Shown piece by piece: positions 1 through 10,789 of a DNA stretch of 64,000 nucleotides (the stretch's first letter is position 1; each line of letters opens with the position of its first letter). Source of the stretch: Larix kaempferi (Eukaryota > Streptophyta > Pinopsida > Pinales > Pinaceae); NCBI GenBank assembly GCA_027924585.1, contig BSBM01000232.1, positions 27,428,501 through 27,492,500 on the forward strand, read 5' to 3'. A model generated the notes under the pieces. That model had not been told where the DNA came from and did not search any database. It saw only the letters and a list, made by a program, of their open reading frames with translations. The position numbers and the translations under genes were made by a program.

Positions 1-262
1 CAACAATAATGTTTTTTTTACATGATGGTGGTAGTTTGCAGATCTTCACATTTGGAAAGGGTCGTGGAACTCGAGGATTGGAATTACTAAGACACGATTC
101 CAACATTAATTCAGGGCAGGTGAAAAGATAGGTCCTAGCATCCTCATCAATACAACAAATGTTGGGATCAACCCAAAATTTCCATTGGACTTTTTTGAAA
201 AGACAAGCTACATTACACATGATATTAAGCTAGGAGTTCATGTTATTCGAAATAGTGATTCA
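1..262 (+). pseudogene. BIG: BIG (UBR4-like) pseudogene, copy A fragment
   Basis: This is a diverged duplicate of positions 6087-6350 further right. Both carry the same coding block, from a 'DDGSL' beta-propeller-like segment through 'NPKFPLDFFEKT' to 'NSDS'. I recognise this block from plant BIG, a roughly 5000-residue UBR-box protein tied to auxin transport and the N-degron pathway. The frame is interrupted by stops. The copy enters from the left edge of the window and is cut at 262 by LTR-like DNA starting TGTAATACCCC. The BIG identity is from memory of the family and was not searched. Confidence 0.75.
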
Positions 263-1809
263 TGTAATACCCCGTGTGTTAAGCCCGAGACATATGTAAA
301 TTGTAATTATTTATTATTGTGGCACTATGATCCAGATGGATATCGGTGGCCACCCACCTATTCCACTAGCTCAAAACAGTTTCCCATTTTGCCAATTTTC
401 TAGTAATTTTTCTACAGTTTTTCGAGTCCCAAACTTCTGGGGCCGTTTTGAGGCCCTAAACAACGTTTTTTGGGAAATATTGTTTCGATGGAGCCCATTA
501 ATTTTATGGCCCTCATTGCATTCCTCGGATAGATCTTTCCAACGAGATACCGGGCGCCCCAAACGGAGATCGTATGCAAAAGTTATGACCTCAGGAAATT
601 GACTGTTCGACTAACCACCTTGGGGCCGCAAACTTTATGATGGTTCATCTTCTAGGGTTAGGTTTTTGGATGTTTGGGATTCTTTCCCTCATGCTTATGA
701 TAAATAGTCCCTTTCGGCCTCTCTTTTTATTCATCTTGGCACAAATGAGCATAGCGACCACATCTCTTCTCAGAGATAGCTACTACCATTCTAGCTGTTG
801 TATTTACAGTCTGTTCTATTTCTGATATTTAATAGAATATGTGTTTACTGTATCACTGTGTTTCTTGCCATATATCTGTGTATGTGAATATATATCTCTG
901 TATATGATTCTATATATGCTATCTTTTTTTTCGTTCCCACACAAATACGGATCACACTAGGTGCCAAGACAAGGGTCTTTAAGGGCCAAGATACATTATT
1001 ATTATTATTATTGTAAATAATTAATTAATAAAAATAACTGGCACAATGGGAACCACTAAAAGAGTATGGGAGGCACAGATCCACAATGTGAGGGGGAATG
1101 GGGACATTCCTAGTACTTTAGAACTTGTTTGGTTGAGCTTAGTCTGTATTTATGCTTTGGTGACATTATTAGTTGATGGTCACCCAAACATTGTGCAACA
1201 GACCCGGATTTTGATTATTTTATCCTATGTTGGTACTATTGATCCTAATTCATGATTTAGTGGGTTCTTGGGTGGATTCCACTTGTTGACTAGGCCCCTT
1301 TGGTGGTTTTGTAACTCCTTTTTGGAGGTTACACTTGGTTTTGTAACCCCCATTTGCAAAATTGCACCCTCACTGGCTATTTTTATCCATAACACCTCAA
1401 AAGTTAAGTAACTCCTTGTGTAACCCCTCCTTTGCTATTTTGGGAAGATTCCTTGGTTTGTGTAACACCTCACCTCATTAATTTTGATTCCTCTTCACGG
1501 ATGATGTGTCCACACATGAATTTGAGTTGGGTGGAGTGGCTTGGAGTCACCCTCCTTGAAATTCGAATTTCTTGGGTTGGATTAGAGTTAACCTCTTGTG
1601 GTGGAGTTACCCCCCTTGGATTGACTCAAGTTGGCTTACCTTAGTTTGCTTTGACCCCCTTGGGTTCAAATTGCCTCCTTTGGTCTATAAATCCATGGTT
1701 GATCTCCTTGGTAAGGACATCCACAGGGTCCATTTTGGGTGATGACTTCTCAAGACTCAAAATCTACAAAGGCTACACTAGTTTATTCTTGAGAATGTGA
1801 AAGCTACAT
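263..1809 (+). mobile_element. possible older LTR-like block between the BIG copies
   Basis: The block starts TGTAATACC and ends near GCTACAT, a weak TGTA/TACA pairing. It is flanked by attca at 258-262 and at 1810-1814. A TATA-like ctataaat sits at 1684-1691, followed by a leader-like stretch. An (ATT)n run lies at about 991-1012. A younger solo LTR (328-954) sits inside it. No coding capacity is seen. The right boundary is uncertain, because an open frame resembling the following BIG-like exon may begin a little upstream of 1810. Confidence 0.3.
328..954 (+). mobile_element. solo LTR, same family as the gypsy G2 LTR
   Basis: The LTR starts TGATCCAGAT and ends GGATCA, an inverted terminal match, and is flanked on both sides by the 5-bp target duplication CACTA (323-327 and 955-959). 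The LTR of G2 at 18928-19548 is homologous in opposite orientation, sharing the TGATC/GATCA ends and the body, including a 'cttctcagagata' block. A TATA-like gataaatag lies near 700. No internal region or second LTR is present, so it is a solo LTR left by LTR-LTR recombination. Confidence 0.85.
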
Positions 1810-4800
1810 ATTCAAGGTGCTTAAATATCCAAGAAGTTTGTGCAAGTCTGCTATCCCTATTTCAATTGGAAGTTCTTCTCATGGATTTTGATTCTTCAAA
1901 TGCATTTGAAAAAATCAAAATGGAAGAGAATATTTTTTTTACTCTCAGCAATGTAAGTTGTCCTCCATTGGAACTCAACAACACACAGTTAGCTTGCTAG
2001 TCTTTGTTAATTTTGAGACTGATGTTGATTATTCAGCACATGATTCTCCACTTTAACACCTTCCTATCCGTGTTGATGTTCAATATAAGAAATAATTTAA
2101 TACAAATCACACAAGGGGGAACTTTCCGGTTTCCCATGGGAACAAGCTATTTGGAATCATGGGTATATCATGTGGTACAAAGTGTTATAAATGTTAATAA
2201 GGGAGTCACATAAGAGCATGGAATGGATGACCTCTTTCAGTAAATAATTGATGTTAGTCAAGTTCATAACTAGGGTATTGTAGGACACAAAGTCTTCAAG
2301 ATCTAGGTTTAATTTGGTATGATCTTCATTATGTTATTTGTCGCATTTTGGAATCATGGTAGAATATGGGAGCTTCCCAAGTGCATGAGCTTATACTTGA
2401 AAGATATTGTTTTGTACTTGTATGGATCACTCTATTGGATATTGATGTTAAGGAAGATGGTGGTCTACCATGGAGTCCTGAATTGGGTGGAGACAAGTTG
2501 CTTGAAACTGAATACTTCATAAGTTTTATCTAAATTCTATGACATAGTGTTCATTTTGGCCATACCAGGGAGCTATCACAGCTGGAAAATATTCTTCTAA
2601 TATACTCTCTTGCCTTCAAACATTATACAAATAGCATAGTGTCAAGGAAAGGGGTTATTTATTTTTAAGGCATAGTGCATGGTTGTCTTTAGTTTTATCA
2701 TTGCTCCAGGAAGGTTTGTGGAAAGTGTCTCAGAGAAAGATCCTAGTTTCAAGAGAGGATGCCTTTTGGATAGAAAAGACATCTAAAGATACTTCATTAC
2801 TCACACTTTGTGAGAAGTTAGTGTTCTTTGTATTGGAGGATGGACAATCAATCTTTTTGCTTAAAATGTTGACATCCCTTTTGAGCATGCATGTGGGAGC
2901 ACTGCGAAAAGATGTACTTTTTGTTGTTTATGGAAAAGGATGTGAAGGTGATGCACAATTTTCACAAAATTTGTTGCTTCAAACAGGTTTGGAAAATTCA
3001 AAGAAGGAAGAGTTGTTGGGGAAGATGGGAGCCATATTTAATCTTATAGAGTCTGTACTTGAAACTACGACAAATTTAAGAAGAATCGTGAGCAAAGAAA
3101 ACACAGGGAACCTGAACAAAAAATTTCTAAGATCCTTGTTACATGGTTTTCCATCAAATGTTCATCAAGGAAGTGTATTTGTGGTCTCTTCTACCCTCTC
3201 TACGGAGGTATTTTTGTATACAATTGAGCAATTTTAAAGAGAAATAGATGCATTAGGGGAATTGAGGTGGATGCAAAAAATTTCAATAGTTTGCTTGAGG
3301 TGATAATGATTGTAGATTTAGATAGACTATTTGAGGGTATAAATGATAAATGTATAATCTTGTTCAATAATTTAATTCCCTGTATAGAAGAGAGATGTAT
3401 GTATAGTGATCTATTGTTGCTGAAGAACATGGAAATCCTAGTAAAATAAATGAACTCAAGCAAGGATATTAACTTATCTATTGAACATCATCTACTTACA
3501 AATGCAATTTATATGGTGGAATGCCTGAGAATGAATCCTAGTAAAGTCTTTATGCTTAAGTTTTATTTGAAAAACATTGAGGACTCATTGATGACGTTGA
3601 ACCAATCCAACCAGTTCTGGGAATTTCTTGGAGGCCATGGTAACTGTTTAATTTTAATTGGTACTTTGGATTGATTCCATAATGACTTAGTGAATACAAA
3701 GGTGTTATAGTTGTTTTTTAATCTTTTAGCAGACGAACTAAATCATATTAACTTGAAGTGCGCATTGCAAGAAAAGTTCTTATTGATGGATTCATATTCT
3801 TTGGCTTCATGGTTGGAAAAAATGTTGTTAGGATGTACTGTTCAATCAGTTATGGGTAATTTTCCAATAGGAGTATCTAATTAGTAATAGACTCAGCTAT
3901 TGTCTTCATAAATGCCCTGGTGTTACATTCAACTGATTTAAAATCAATAGAACCTTGTGATCACATTCTTGATGCATTTATTGTGGGCCTAGAGAAGGAA
4001 TTCATGTGATTTGATGTTCCCACTATGAAAGCATACTTCAATTTTGTAGTTCAGTTGGGAAATGGTTAGTCCACAATAAATCCTTTGATCAAGGGGTCAG
4101 TTGATATGGTGGTCAACTTGTATTCCGATGAAACCCACATAGAAGGTTTGAAGTTCATCTTGGGTTTCCTTATTTCTGCACTGGGTTCGTATGGAGCTAA
4201 CAAACATGTTTCTAAAAAATCAACAGATAAGCCTTGGTCAAACACTAGTTCTAACAATAATTATGCTAGTTGTAAGTTGAAGTCTAGTGTTCCTAGAAAT
4301 AACTTGGAGGCTTTGGTTAATATAGTCAATCAGGGAGTCCATTCTACTGCAATTGAGTGTGATGACGCATCAACATACGAAGATGAGGATGATGGCACAT
4401 CAGATAGAGAAATAGCTAGTATGGACAAAGAAGATGATGATGAGAGTAACAGTAAATGATCACTAGCATCAAAAGTTTGTACATTCACATCTAGTGGGAG
4501 AAACTTTAAGGAATAGCATTGGTACTTCTACTACAAATGCAATCTGAAAATTTCTAAAGGGTGTTTTTCCATTTGTGCTAGGGTGTGCCATAGGGTTCAC
4601 AGAGTTGTTTACTCTCATTTAAGTCATTTCTTCTAGGATTGTGGAGCAGGAGGGGTAAGAGGGACAATTTTCCTTTGCTTAAAGCCTCAAAAATATGTTT
4701 CTTCTAACACTACATCATTGAGGGGGGCTAGCAGCATTGAACCATTCTTACCTCTTTCAGATGAGAGGGATCATCTCCGTCCATCCGATAGTGACTCTGA

Positions 4801-6411
4801 TATTGAGGTTGAACATTGCATGGAGGATGAGAAACCATTCAGGTTATTTATCCCCAAAGAGGAAGAGGATGGGTTTCTATCACTTTTTATGGATATGTAT
4901 ATTGAAGGCCAAGTTTTGATGTTATGTAGACAACGTCTACCTAGTATTAACAAGGCTAGTCATTCAGCATTATCAAACGATGAGAGGATATTTTTGGGTG
5001 ATGACAAGGTTTTATCCTACAATTCAGATCTTTTGTAATTAAGGAAGACATATAAAAATGGATCTCTAGACATGAATATTAAAACATAATATTTTAATGC
5101 AGGGAAACTTAAATCCCATCTTTCTTGTGGCTCTATTGTCAAATATTTGCTTGCTATAAACAACAGAGGTAGGTTTGCAGCAGGAGAAGGTAACAAAGTA
5201 ACAATATTATATGTGAGGAAACTTATTACTGATGCAGCTGTGATAGAATACAAGTCTCATGTTAAGCCTCTTTCCAGGAATACAGTTTGATTTGAACTAG
5301 TTCATCTTGTTTTCAATTCTAAAAATAAGAACTATCTTGTTGTATCTAGATATGAGGAATGCCAAGTTCTCACCATCAATTCTCAAGGATAAATAATAAA
5401 CCATCTTGTGATTGAGATTCCTTTTCAAAGTTCTTACATTCGACGGATAGCCTGGATTCTTGGTTCTCAGGTTCAATGCATGGTGGTCACGGACAATTTT
5501 ATGAAGATTTATGACCTGGCCCAAAATAACATTAGCCCCATGCATTATTTTACATTATTAGAAGATTCAATTATAGATGCAGTATTAGTACCCATCTTAT
5601 ATGGTTAGCTAGTTATTACTGTACTATCACAACATGGCATGTTGTATTGGCAACAAATAAAATTAGAAGGTTATATTGGAGCTCATGTTTTGGTAGAGAT
5701 TATCCATCTCCAAGGTAGAGATGTGCAAACAAAACATATATCATGTGTTTCACATCATCCTAAAGAATACGTTTCCTCTCTTATCATGATAGTTCAACTT
5801 TGATTGGAAATTTGAATACTGAAGCAGCATATATTATCAAAGTATCAAGTTTTCTTGAGGGTGATCAAGATGGTCAATTAATCCTTGTTGGAATACATCA
5901 GTGGAAGGAGTTTCTTGATGACGGTGGTTTTTTTGTCTACCTCTCTAATTTGAATTCCAACTCTCCACTCATTGTGTCTATTGGACTTATGTATTTGTGT
6001 GCACAACTTCTGCTATTTCCTGGAAATTCATCTTCTCCATGGGTTGGCATTGAAGGGTATAGGTCTCTCTCTAAGGACAACATTAATGTTCTTTTTTTAT
6101 ATGATGATGGTAGTTTGCATATATTTCCATTTGGAATGGGTAGTGGAACTAGAGGATTGGAATTACTAAGACATGATTGCAACATTAATTCATAGTAGGT
6201 GAAAAAGATAGATCCTATCAACCTCAACAATAGAGAAAATGTTGGGATCAACCCAGAATTTCCACTGGAATTCTTTGAAAATACAACCTTCATTACACCT
6301 GATATTAAGCTAGGAGATTATATTAATCAAAACAGTGATTCAAAAGGTGTTAAGATTAATTTAACATTAGAAGAAGGCCTCTTAGAGAGCCCCATCCCTA
6401 CTGGATTTAAG
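1810..6411 (+). pseudogene. BIG: BIG (UBR4-like) pseudogene, copy B
   Basis: About 4.6 kb of BIG-like exon sequence has many stops and frameshifts. Recognisable blocks in order are: a segment near 2350-2520 with 'LPWSPELGGDKLLETEYF' (only after a frame change); 2683-3235 (184 codons open); 3267-3674; 4085-4459, ending in an acidic tract ('DEDDGTSDREIASMDK'); a ruined UBR zinc box (4460-4700); 4718-5038 with 'SDSDSDIEVE'; and a beta-propeller-like part to 6400 ('QNNISPMHYFTLLEDS'). The last exon ends at 6411 on a preserved AAG|GTTTGT donor, so the copy came from genomic DNA and was not retroposed. The left limit is uncertain. It cannot encode BIG. Confidence 0.85.
4460..4700 (+). pseudogene. 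BIG: degenerate UBR-box zinc finger of BIG copy B
   Basis: In BIG and other UBR proteins this box binds destabilising N-terminal residues through clustered Cys and His zinc ligands. Here the frame reads 'HWYFYYKCNLKISKGCFSIC', then 'CHRVHRVVYS' and 'DCGAGGVRG'. Several positions expected to be Cys are now Tyr, Phe or a stop, and two in-frame TAGs flank the core. The loss of ligands shows relaxed selection. The expected ligands are taken from general knowledge of the UBR family. Confidence 0.7.
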
Positions 6412-6790
6412 GTTTGTGCACCTATTATTCAATATTTTTTTATAATTAAATCATAATTTTATACATCAAACATCTGTACACAAACTCTCTATAAAGAAAA
6501 AACAGAGGAATTCCAAAAGTTGTCTCTTTAATAGGTGTTATGTTTCCTGGATGCTTGACAAATCCCAACATTGTTGAATAACGCTCATGGGATATGGGTC
6601 ATAGAGAATGACTTAATTTCTTACATCAAACATATGTACAAAAGTTGCCTAAAAACTAAAATCAGTTTCCAAGAGGAATTTTAGGAGTTGTCTCTTTAAC
6701 ATTTCCTATGTTTCTTGGATGCTTGACAAAACAAACCATTAGCGAGTGGTGCTCATGAGAGATGGGTCATAGTGAATGATGAGTATTAAA
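6412..6790 (+). pseudogene. retained BIG intron remnant with internal duplication
   Basis: Sequence after the 6412 GT donor is AT-rich and non-coding. It holds two diverged copies of a roughly 100-bp module, near 6464-6562 and 6625-6735. Each runs from 'acatcaaacat' through 'gttgtctcttta' to 'tggatgcttgacaaa', about 165 bp apart. No 3' exon follows before the next element, so the duplicated host segment ends inside this intron. Confidence 0.55.
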
Positions 6791-7287
6791 TACTCCACAC
6801 AATTAATCCCAGATATATTATATATCATATTACATAAATGCTACTACCCTACGGGTCCCAAAATAGATAATTTCTTTTTCTTCTTTTGGTGGGTGTGATT
6901 GGTGGGGGGTTGGTTATGAAGGTGGGAAAGTTCTTTCACCCATATTTGGAACCATCTAGCTACTAGAAAGTAATAAATCCAATGAAAACCCTTGATATTT
7001 CCACCTTAGACATCAATATGGTCACATCACTCAAACCATGAGCCGCTTGCTCAAAAAATGCACATCTATAAGAGGTTGGACCAAATAGTTTACAAGCAAT
7101 TTCAACCTAAGATCCATAGATTTCATTGAACGAGGAATGGCCACACTACTTGGAAAAGATCCACAAATGGAGATGATAGAAATGCAACTCAATGGGCTTG
7201 CATGTAAAGTGGAAAAAAATCAAGCAATGGTAACAATGCTAAGAGAGGCACCTTGCAATACATCAAAAGTATTAGTAATTTTAAAAT
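6791..7287. other. unassigned spacer
   Basis: AT-rich sequence with no recognisable coding domain, repeat or RNA. A short open stretch around 7130-7285 is uninterrupted on the plus strand but resembles nothing I know. It is the target into which the solo LTR at 7293 inserted; its sequence resumes at 8770. Confidence 0.4.
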
Positions 7288-7292
7288 AGGAT

Positions 7293-8769
7293 TGTTGAAC
7301 TTTGGTTGTCATTGATGTCAAAGAGGAATTAGTATCCTTGTGCCAATTTGAAGAAGTATATGAAATCCAATTTGAAGAAGTTCATAAGGTATATGCGCAA
7401 GTCCCTAATCCATTTAGTCGTGGTACTTCAAAGGCGATGTTAAATATATGGTTGGACAAGTCTCGAGAGTGCGCAAGAGTATCGGGAGTAAAATTTGGTT
7501 GGACATGTATGCAAGTCTTGGAAGTGCGCAAGACCCACCAAGCGAAATATGTATGCAAGTCTCAAAAGTGTGCAAGACCCACCAAGAGGAAGATGTATGC
7601 AAGTCTCGGAAGTGAGCTAGACCCACAAAGCGATGGTACTTCAAGGGTGAAAGACCCCACAATTAGTGGTTCCCAAGTGCACAAGTCCCACAATGCTAAG
7701 GACCACGTGTGCGCAAGACCCACAAGGCATGATACCTCAGTTGCGTAGATTAAGACAAGCGGCAGATGCATAAGTCAGCTTGACCATGAAGAAAGGAAGA
7801 AGAGATGCTACAACCAACTTGTGGACACATGGTCTGCACAAGCTGAGTATAAATAAGAAGCAAAGTTGGAGAGTGAATGTAAGGTTGAAGATGAACAAAT
7901 GGTAGTATTCTGATTTGGAAAGCTTCGAATTATTGGGGTATCAATGTCTCGTTGAATCGGAACAGCATGATCTATTAGAGATCCAGATGCACAAGGACAT
8001 AAATGCATCACAGTATATGATGTGTAGGATGATGTAGTATATGAGACAGATGGGCGAGAACAGAATAGCAATACAGTAGACGATGCACAATATCAGATGA
8101 ATATGCAGATGCACAGAGCCAGAATAGTATATTGAATAGTGCACAGATTGTGGAAGTATATGAAGTATGAACCAATGTGCAATATTGATGCAGTGATGTG
8201 AAGTAAGAATTGATATGGTGATACAGTACAACAATTGCGAAGGATAGAGTATATAGCAGGTGCGCATGAAGGAATATATTGCAGTAAATCTGAAGAGTGT
8301 GCAGATCAGTAGAAAGCAAGAAGAATCTTCTATAGTCATATCAGGGTGGAAAGATGGAGCAAGGAACAGGGAGTCGACATTTTCTTTAGGTCGGATCCTA
8401 TAAATCTAAGGTGTCAGTGCCTCCTTCCAGTTGGTGTTGGTAAATCAGGGAGTTCGTGCTTCCTTCAGGTTGTAACCTGTAAATTAGGGGGTTAGAGCCT
8501 CCTTCCAGTCAGTGTTGGAGAATATTTTATGTTGGTGCTTCCCATGAATGTAATATTTATTATATAAGAAATCATTTCGTGGTTTTCTCCCATTTGGATT
8601 TCCACATCAAATCTTTGTGTTATGTGTTTTATGCATGTGTTGATGAATGACATTGTTTATGGTGAACACATAATATAAATACATTTTGAATTTGGTAAAA
8701 GTGAAAATTCTTCATAAATTTGCATAATACTGATTCACCCCCCTCTTAGTATTAATAATATTTCCAACA
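7293..8769 (+). mobile_element. solo LTR with AGGAT target duplication
   Basis: It begins TGTTGAAC and ends TTTCCAACA, a TGTTG/CAACA inverted terminus. The flanks are AGGAT at 7288-7292 and 8770-8774. The 3' end has the 'gattcacccccctctt' motif common in long plant LTRs. A TATA-like tataaata at 7848-7855 gives the orientation. At 1477 bp, with no gag-pol and no partner LTR in the window, it is a solo LTR. The superfamily cannot be decided from the LTR alone. Small ORFs inside it are chance. Confidence 0.88.
7505..7636 (+). repeat. 44-bp tandem repeat, three copies, inside the solo LTR
   Basis: Units start with 'atgtatgcaag' at 7505, 7549 and 7593, an exact 44-bp spacing. Each contains 'gcaagtct..gaagtg' and 'agacccac'. 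Further diverged pieces ('gcgcaagacccac') occur on both sides. The array lies upstream of the TATA-like box, in the LTR U3 region. Confidence 0.8.
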
Positions 8770-8774
8770 AGGAT

Positions 8775-9260
8775 AATATGAACAAAAAGAAAACTCAATG
8801 CAGACAATAATGATCTATCCAAAAAAAGGAGCTTCAATAGTGATCTTGACCCAAGCAACTGAGCGGTCAATGATTCATCTTAAGAAAGAGAAAATCCATT
8901 AGTAAGCTTGACCCAAGAAACTAAGAGGTCATTGATTCATCTTAATAAAGTGAAGGTCTATGTGAGAATTTAGATTTCCTGGGTCTAGATTCAATAAGAC
9001 AATTTCACTTGGAATATTTTTAGAGAATATGAGAAGAAGAATAGAGATGATAACTTAAGAAAAAAACACTGTATTTTATTCATCAATATGTTTACAATAT
9101 ATAATACATCCTCAAGAGAGAATTCGAGTTCGTTTGAGGCAAGTTTGAAAATCTCAAAAAGGCAGGCTTACTAAAAGCATAAAAACCCCCAAGGTAGCAA
9201 AAACACCTTCTAAATCAGTAATGAGCCTGGATTTCCAAGAAACTTAAGTTTTAATGGCTC
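8775..9260. repeat. spacer with 62-bp direct repeat and a minus-strand LTR fragment
   Basis: Near 8845 and 8907, two copies of 'cttgacccaag', followed by a shared 'gattcatctta..aaag' tract, lie 62 bp apart. From about 9050 to 9260 the sequence resembles the LTRs of copia C2 (37814-38502), sharing 'caggcttactaaaa' and a following 'aaaaacccc' tract in the same orientation. I read it as a decayed fragment of a related minus-strand LTR. No coding sequence is seen. Confidence 0.45.
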
Positions 9261-9668
9261 ATAATCCAATACTTTCCCTATAATGTTCATATATTTCATG
9301 CATATGACCAAATCTTGTGCAGAATTATTTAATTAAGACAACATTTATTACCACTATAATGAGTGAATCATTCCCACCGTTTTGTCGGATTTTGAAATTT
9401 ATTTCATTTTTTTTTTTCGGTCATCACCTTTTTTATTTTCATTAATGTATATTTTAGGTACTTTTTCGATCATTTCGATTCCATGTGCAACTTATAAATA
9501 TTATCCCATTCACCTACGACATAATAACAGCTTTGACATATTTACAAACTCCTTCTTTGACACAACTAACAACTTAAAAGGATCTCATTTTTTTTACATT
9601 TGCAGAATCAGTTCAGTGCCCAATGCCTATTTCAACTGCATTTGGCACCTAGACTTTTCCATTCTTAC

Positions 9669-10760
9669 TCATTTTCGATAGGAGTCGTGATTATCCCTAT
9701 ATAGTTTCAACCAACTCCCATTAACTAGTTCCTTCATAATTTCGCCATTAAGTTTCTGCAATCGGACAAGCGCGCCTCCTCTTGTTATGTAAGTAATCAC
9801 ATAAGGCCCTAACCAATGTATTTTCAATTTACCTAGATATTTGAGGAACTTACTGTCGTATAGTAGAACTAAATATCCCTCTTGGGACTGCTTCTCCTTG
9901 ATTTGATGATCATGTCAAGCCTTTTCCCATCCCTTATGAACTTGTTGATGAAAACTTGTGAGAAAAATATCTTTCTCTAATTGCAGCAGATGTGACAAAT
10001 GTTCTTCTACTGCACCTGTTTCTAACATTTATGTAAACACAACAATTCTTAAACTGGGTACAATATATTCCATTGGCATAATAGCCACCTGCCCGTACCA
10101 ACCTAAAAGGTGTATAACCTGTCAACTTCTTGCAGGTTGTCAGATAAGCCCATAAAACTGTAGGGACCTTCAGATCCAAACCATCACGGTTCACGTTACA
10201 CACCTTAATGAAATCTTGTTCCAAAATATTATTAAAGGCTTCGACAGTTCCATTATTTTGAGGGTGATATGGGGTACTTTTCTGGTGGTGAATTTGAAAT
10301 TCTTGTGTGAGTGCTTCAATAGTCTTATTCACAAAGTGAGTTCCTTGGTCACTTAATAGAAAGTGAGGGCAGCCAAAGCTAGTAATCACACTTCAAAATA
10401 AGAACTTCGCAACAGTGGTAGCAGTACAGTCTTTTACCATCTCGGCTTCAGCCCATCTAGTTAGATAATCGGTCATAGTGATAATGTACCATACGCCCGA
10501 CCTCTTCACAGGTGGGTTAATTGGTCCAACAAAATCAACAATCCATTTTTCAAATGATTGAAACATGACCTATGATACTAATGGCATCTCATCCCTCCTT
10601 GATGGTTTCCCAATTCTTTGGAAAATATCACAAGCTTTGCAATATTCCTTGACATCCTTATGTAAGGTAGGCTACCATAGTCCTAATCACAACATTTTTT
10701 GCTCAATTGCTTTCCATGCATAGTGTCCTCCTATGATACCATCATGAGCTTCGTTCATAA
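9669..10760 (-). pseudogene. G3 integrase
   Basis: The domain inserts retroelement cDNA into the genome. The HHCC zinc module is recognisable near 10600-10750 but contains stops. In the core, 'IVDFVGPI', '[13 protein letters not shown]' and '[16 protein letters not shown]' hold the D, D and E catalytic residues (10389 down to about 10150 is open). The C-terminal 'LLYDSKFLKYLGK..HWLGPYVI' segment ends at a stop at 9669-9671. The reading frame changes between the core and the C-terminal part. Confidence 0.8.
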
Positions 10761-10789
10761 TTAAGGGTCGCTCATGATTCAAAACACGT

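Noticed and set aside
2683-3237. Independent 184-codon host gene
   Set aside because: It is continuous with other BIG-like segments on both sides in different frames, so it is part of pseudogene copy B.
7302-7748. 148-codon ORF
   Set aside because: It lies wholly in the U3 part of the solo LTR at 7293-8769 and its repetitive peptide follows the 44-bp repeat.
7808-8339. Overlapping minus-strand hydrophobic ORFs
   Set aside because: They are antisense to the LTR; hydrophobicity comes from base composition and there are no membrane-protein family motifs.
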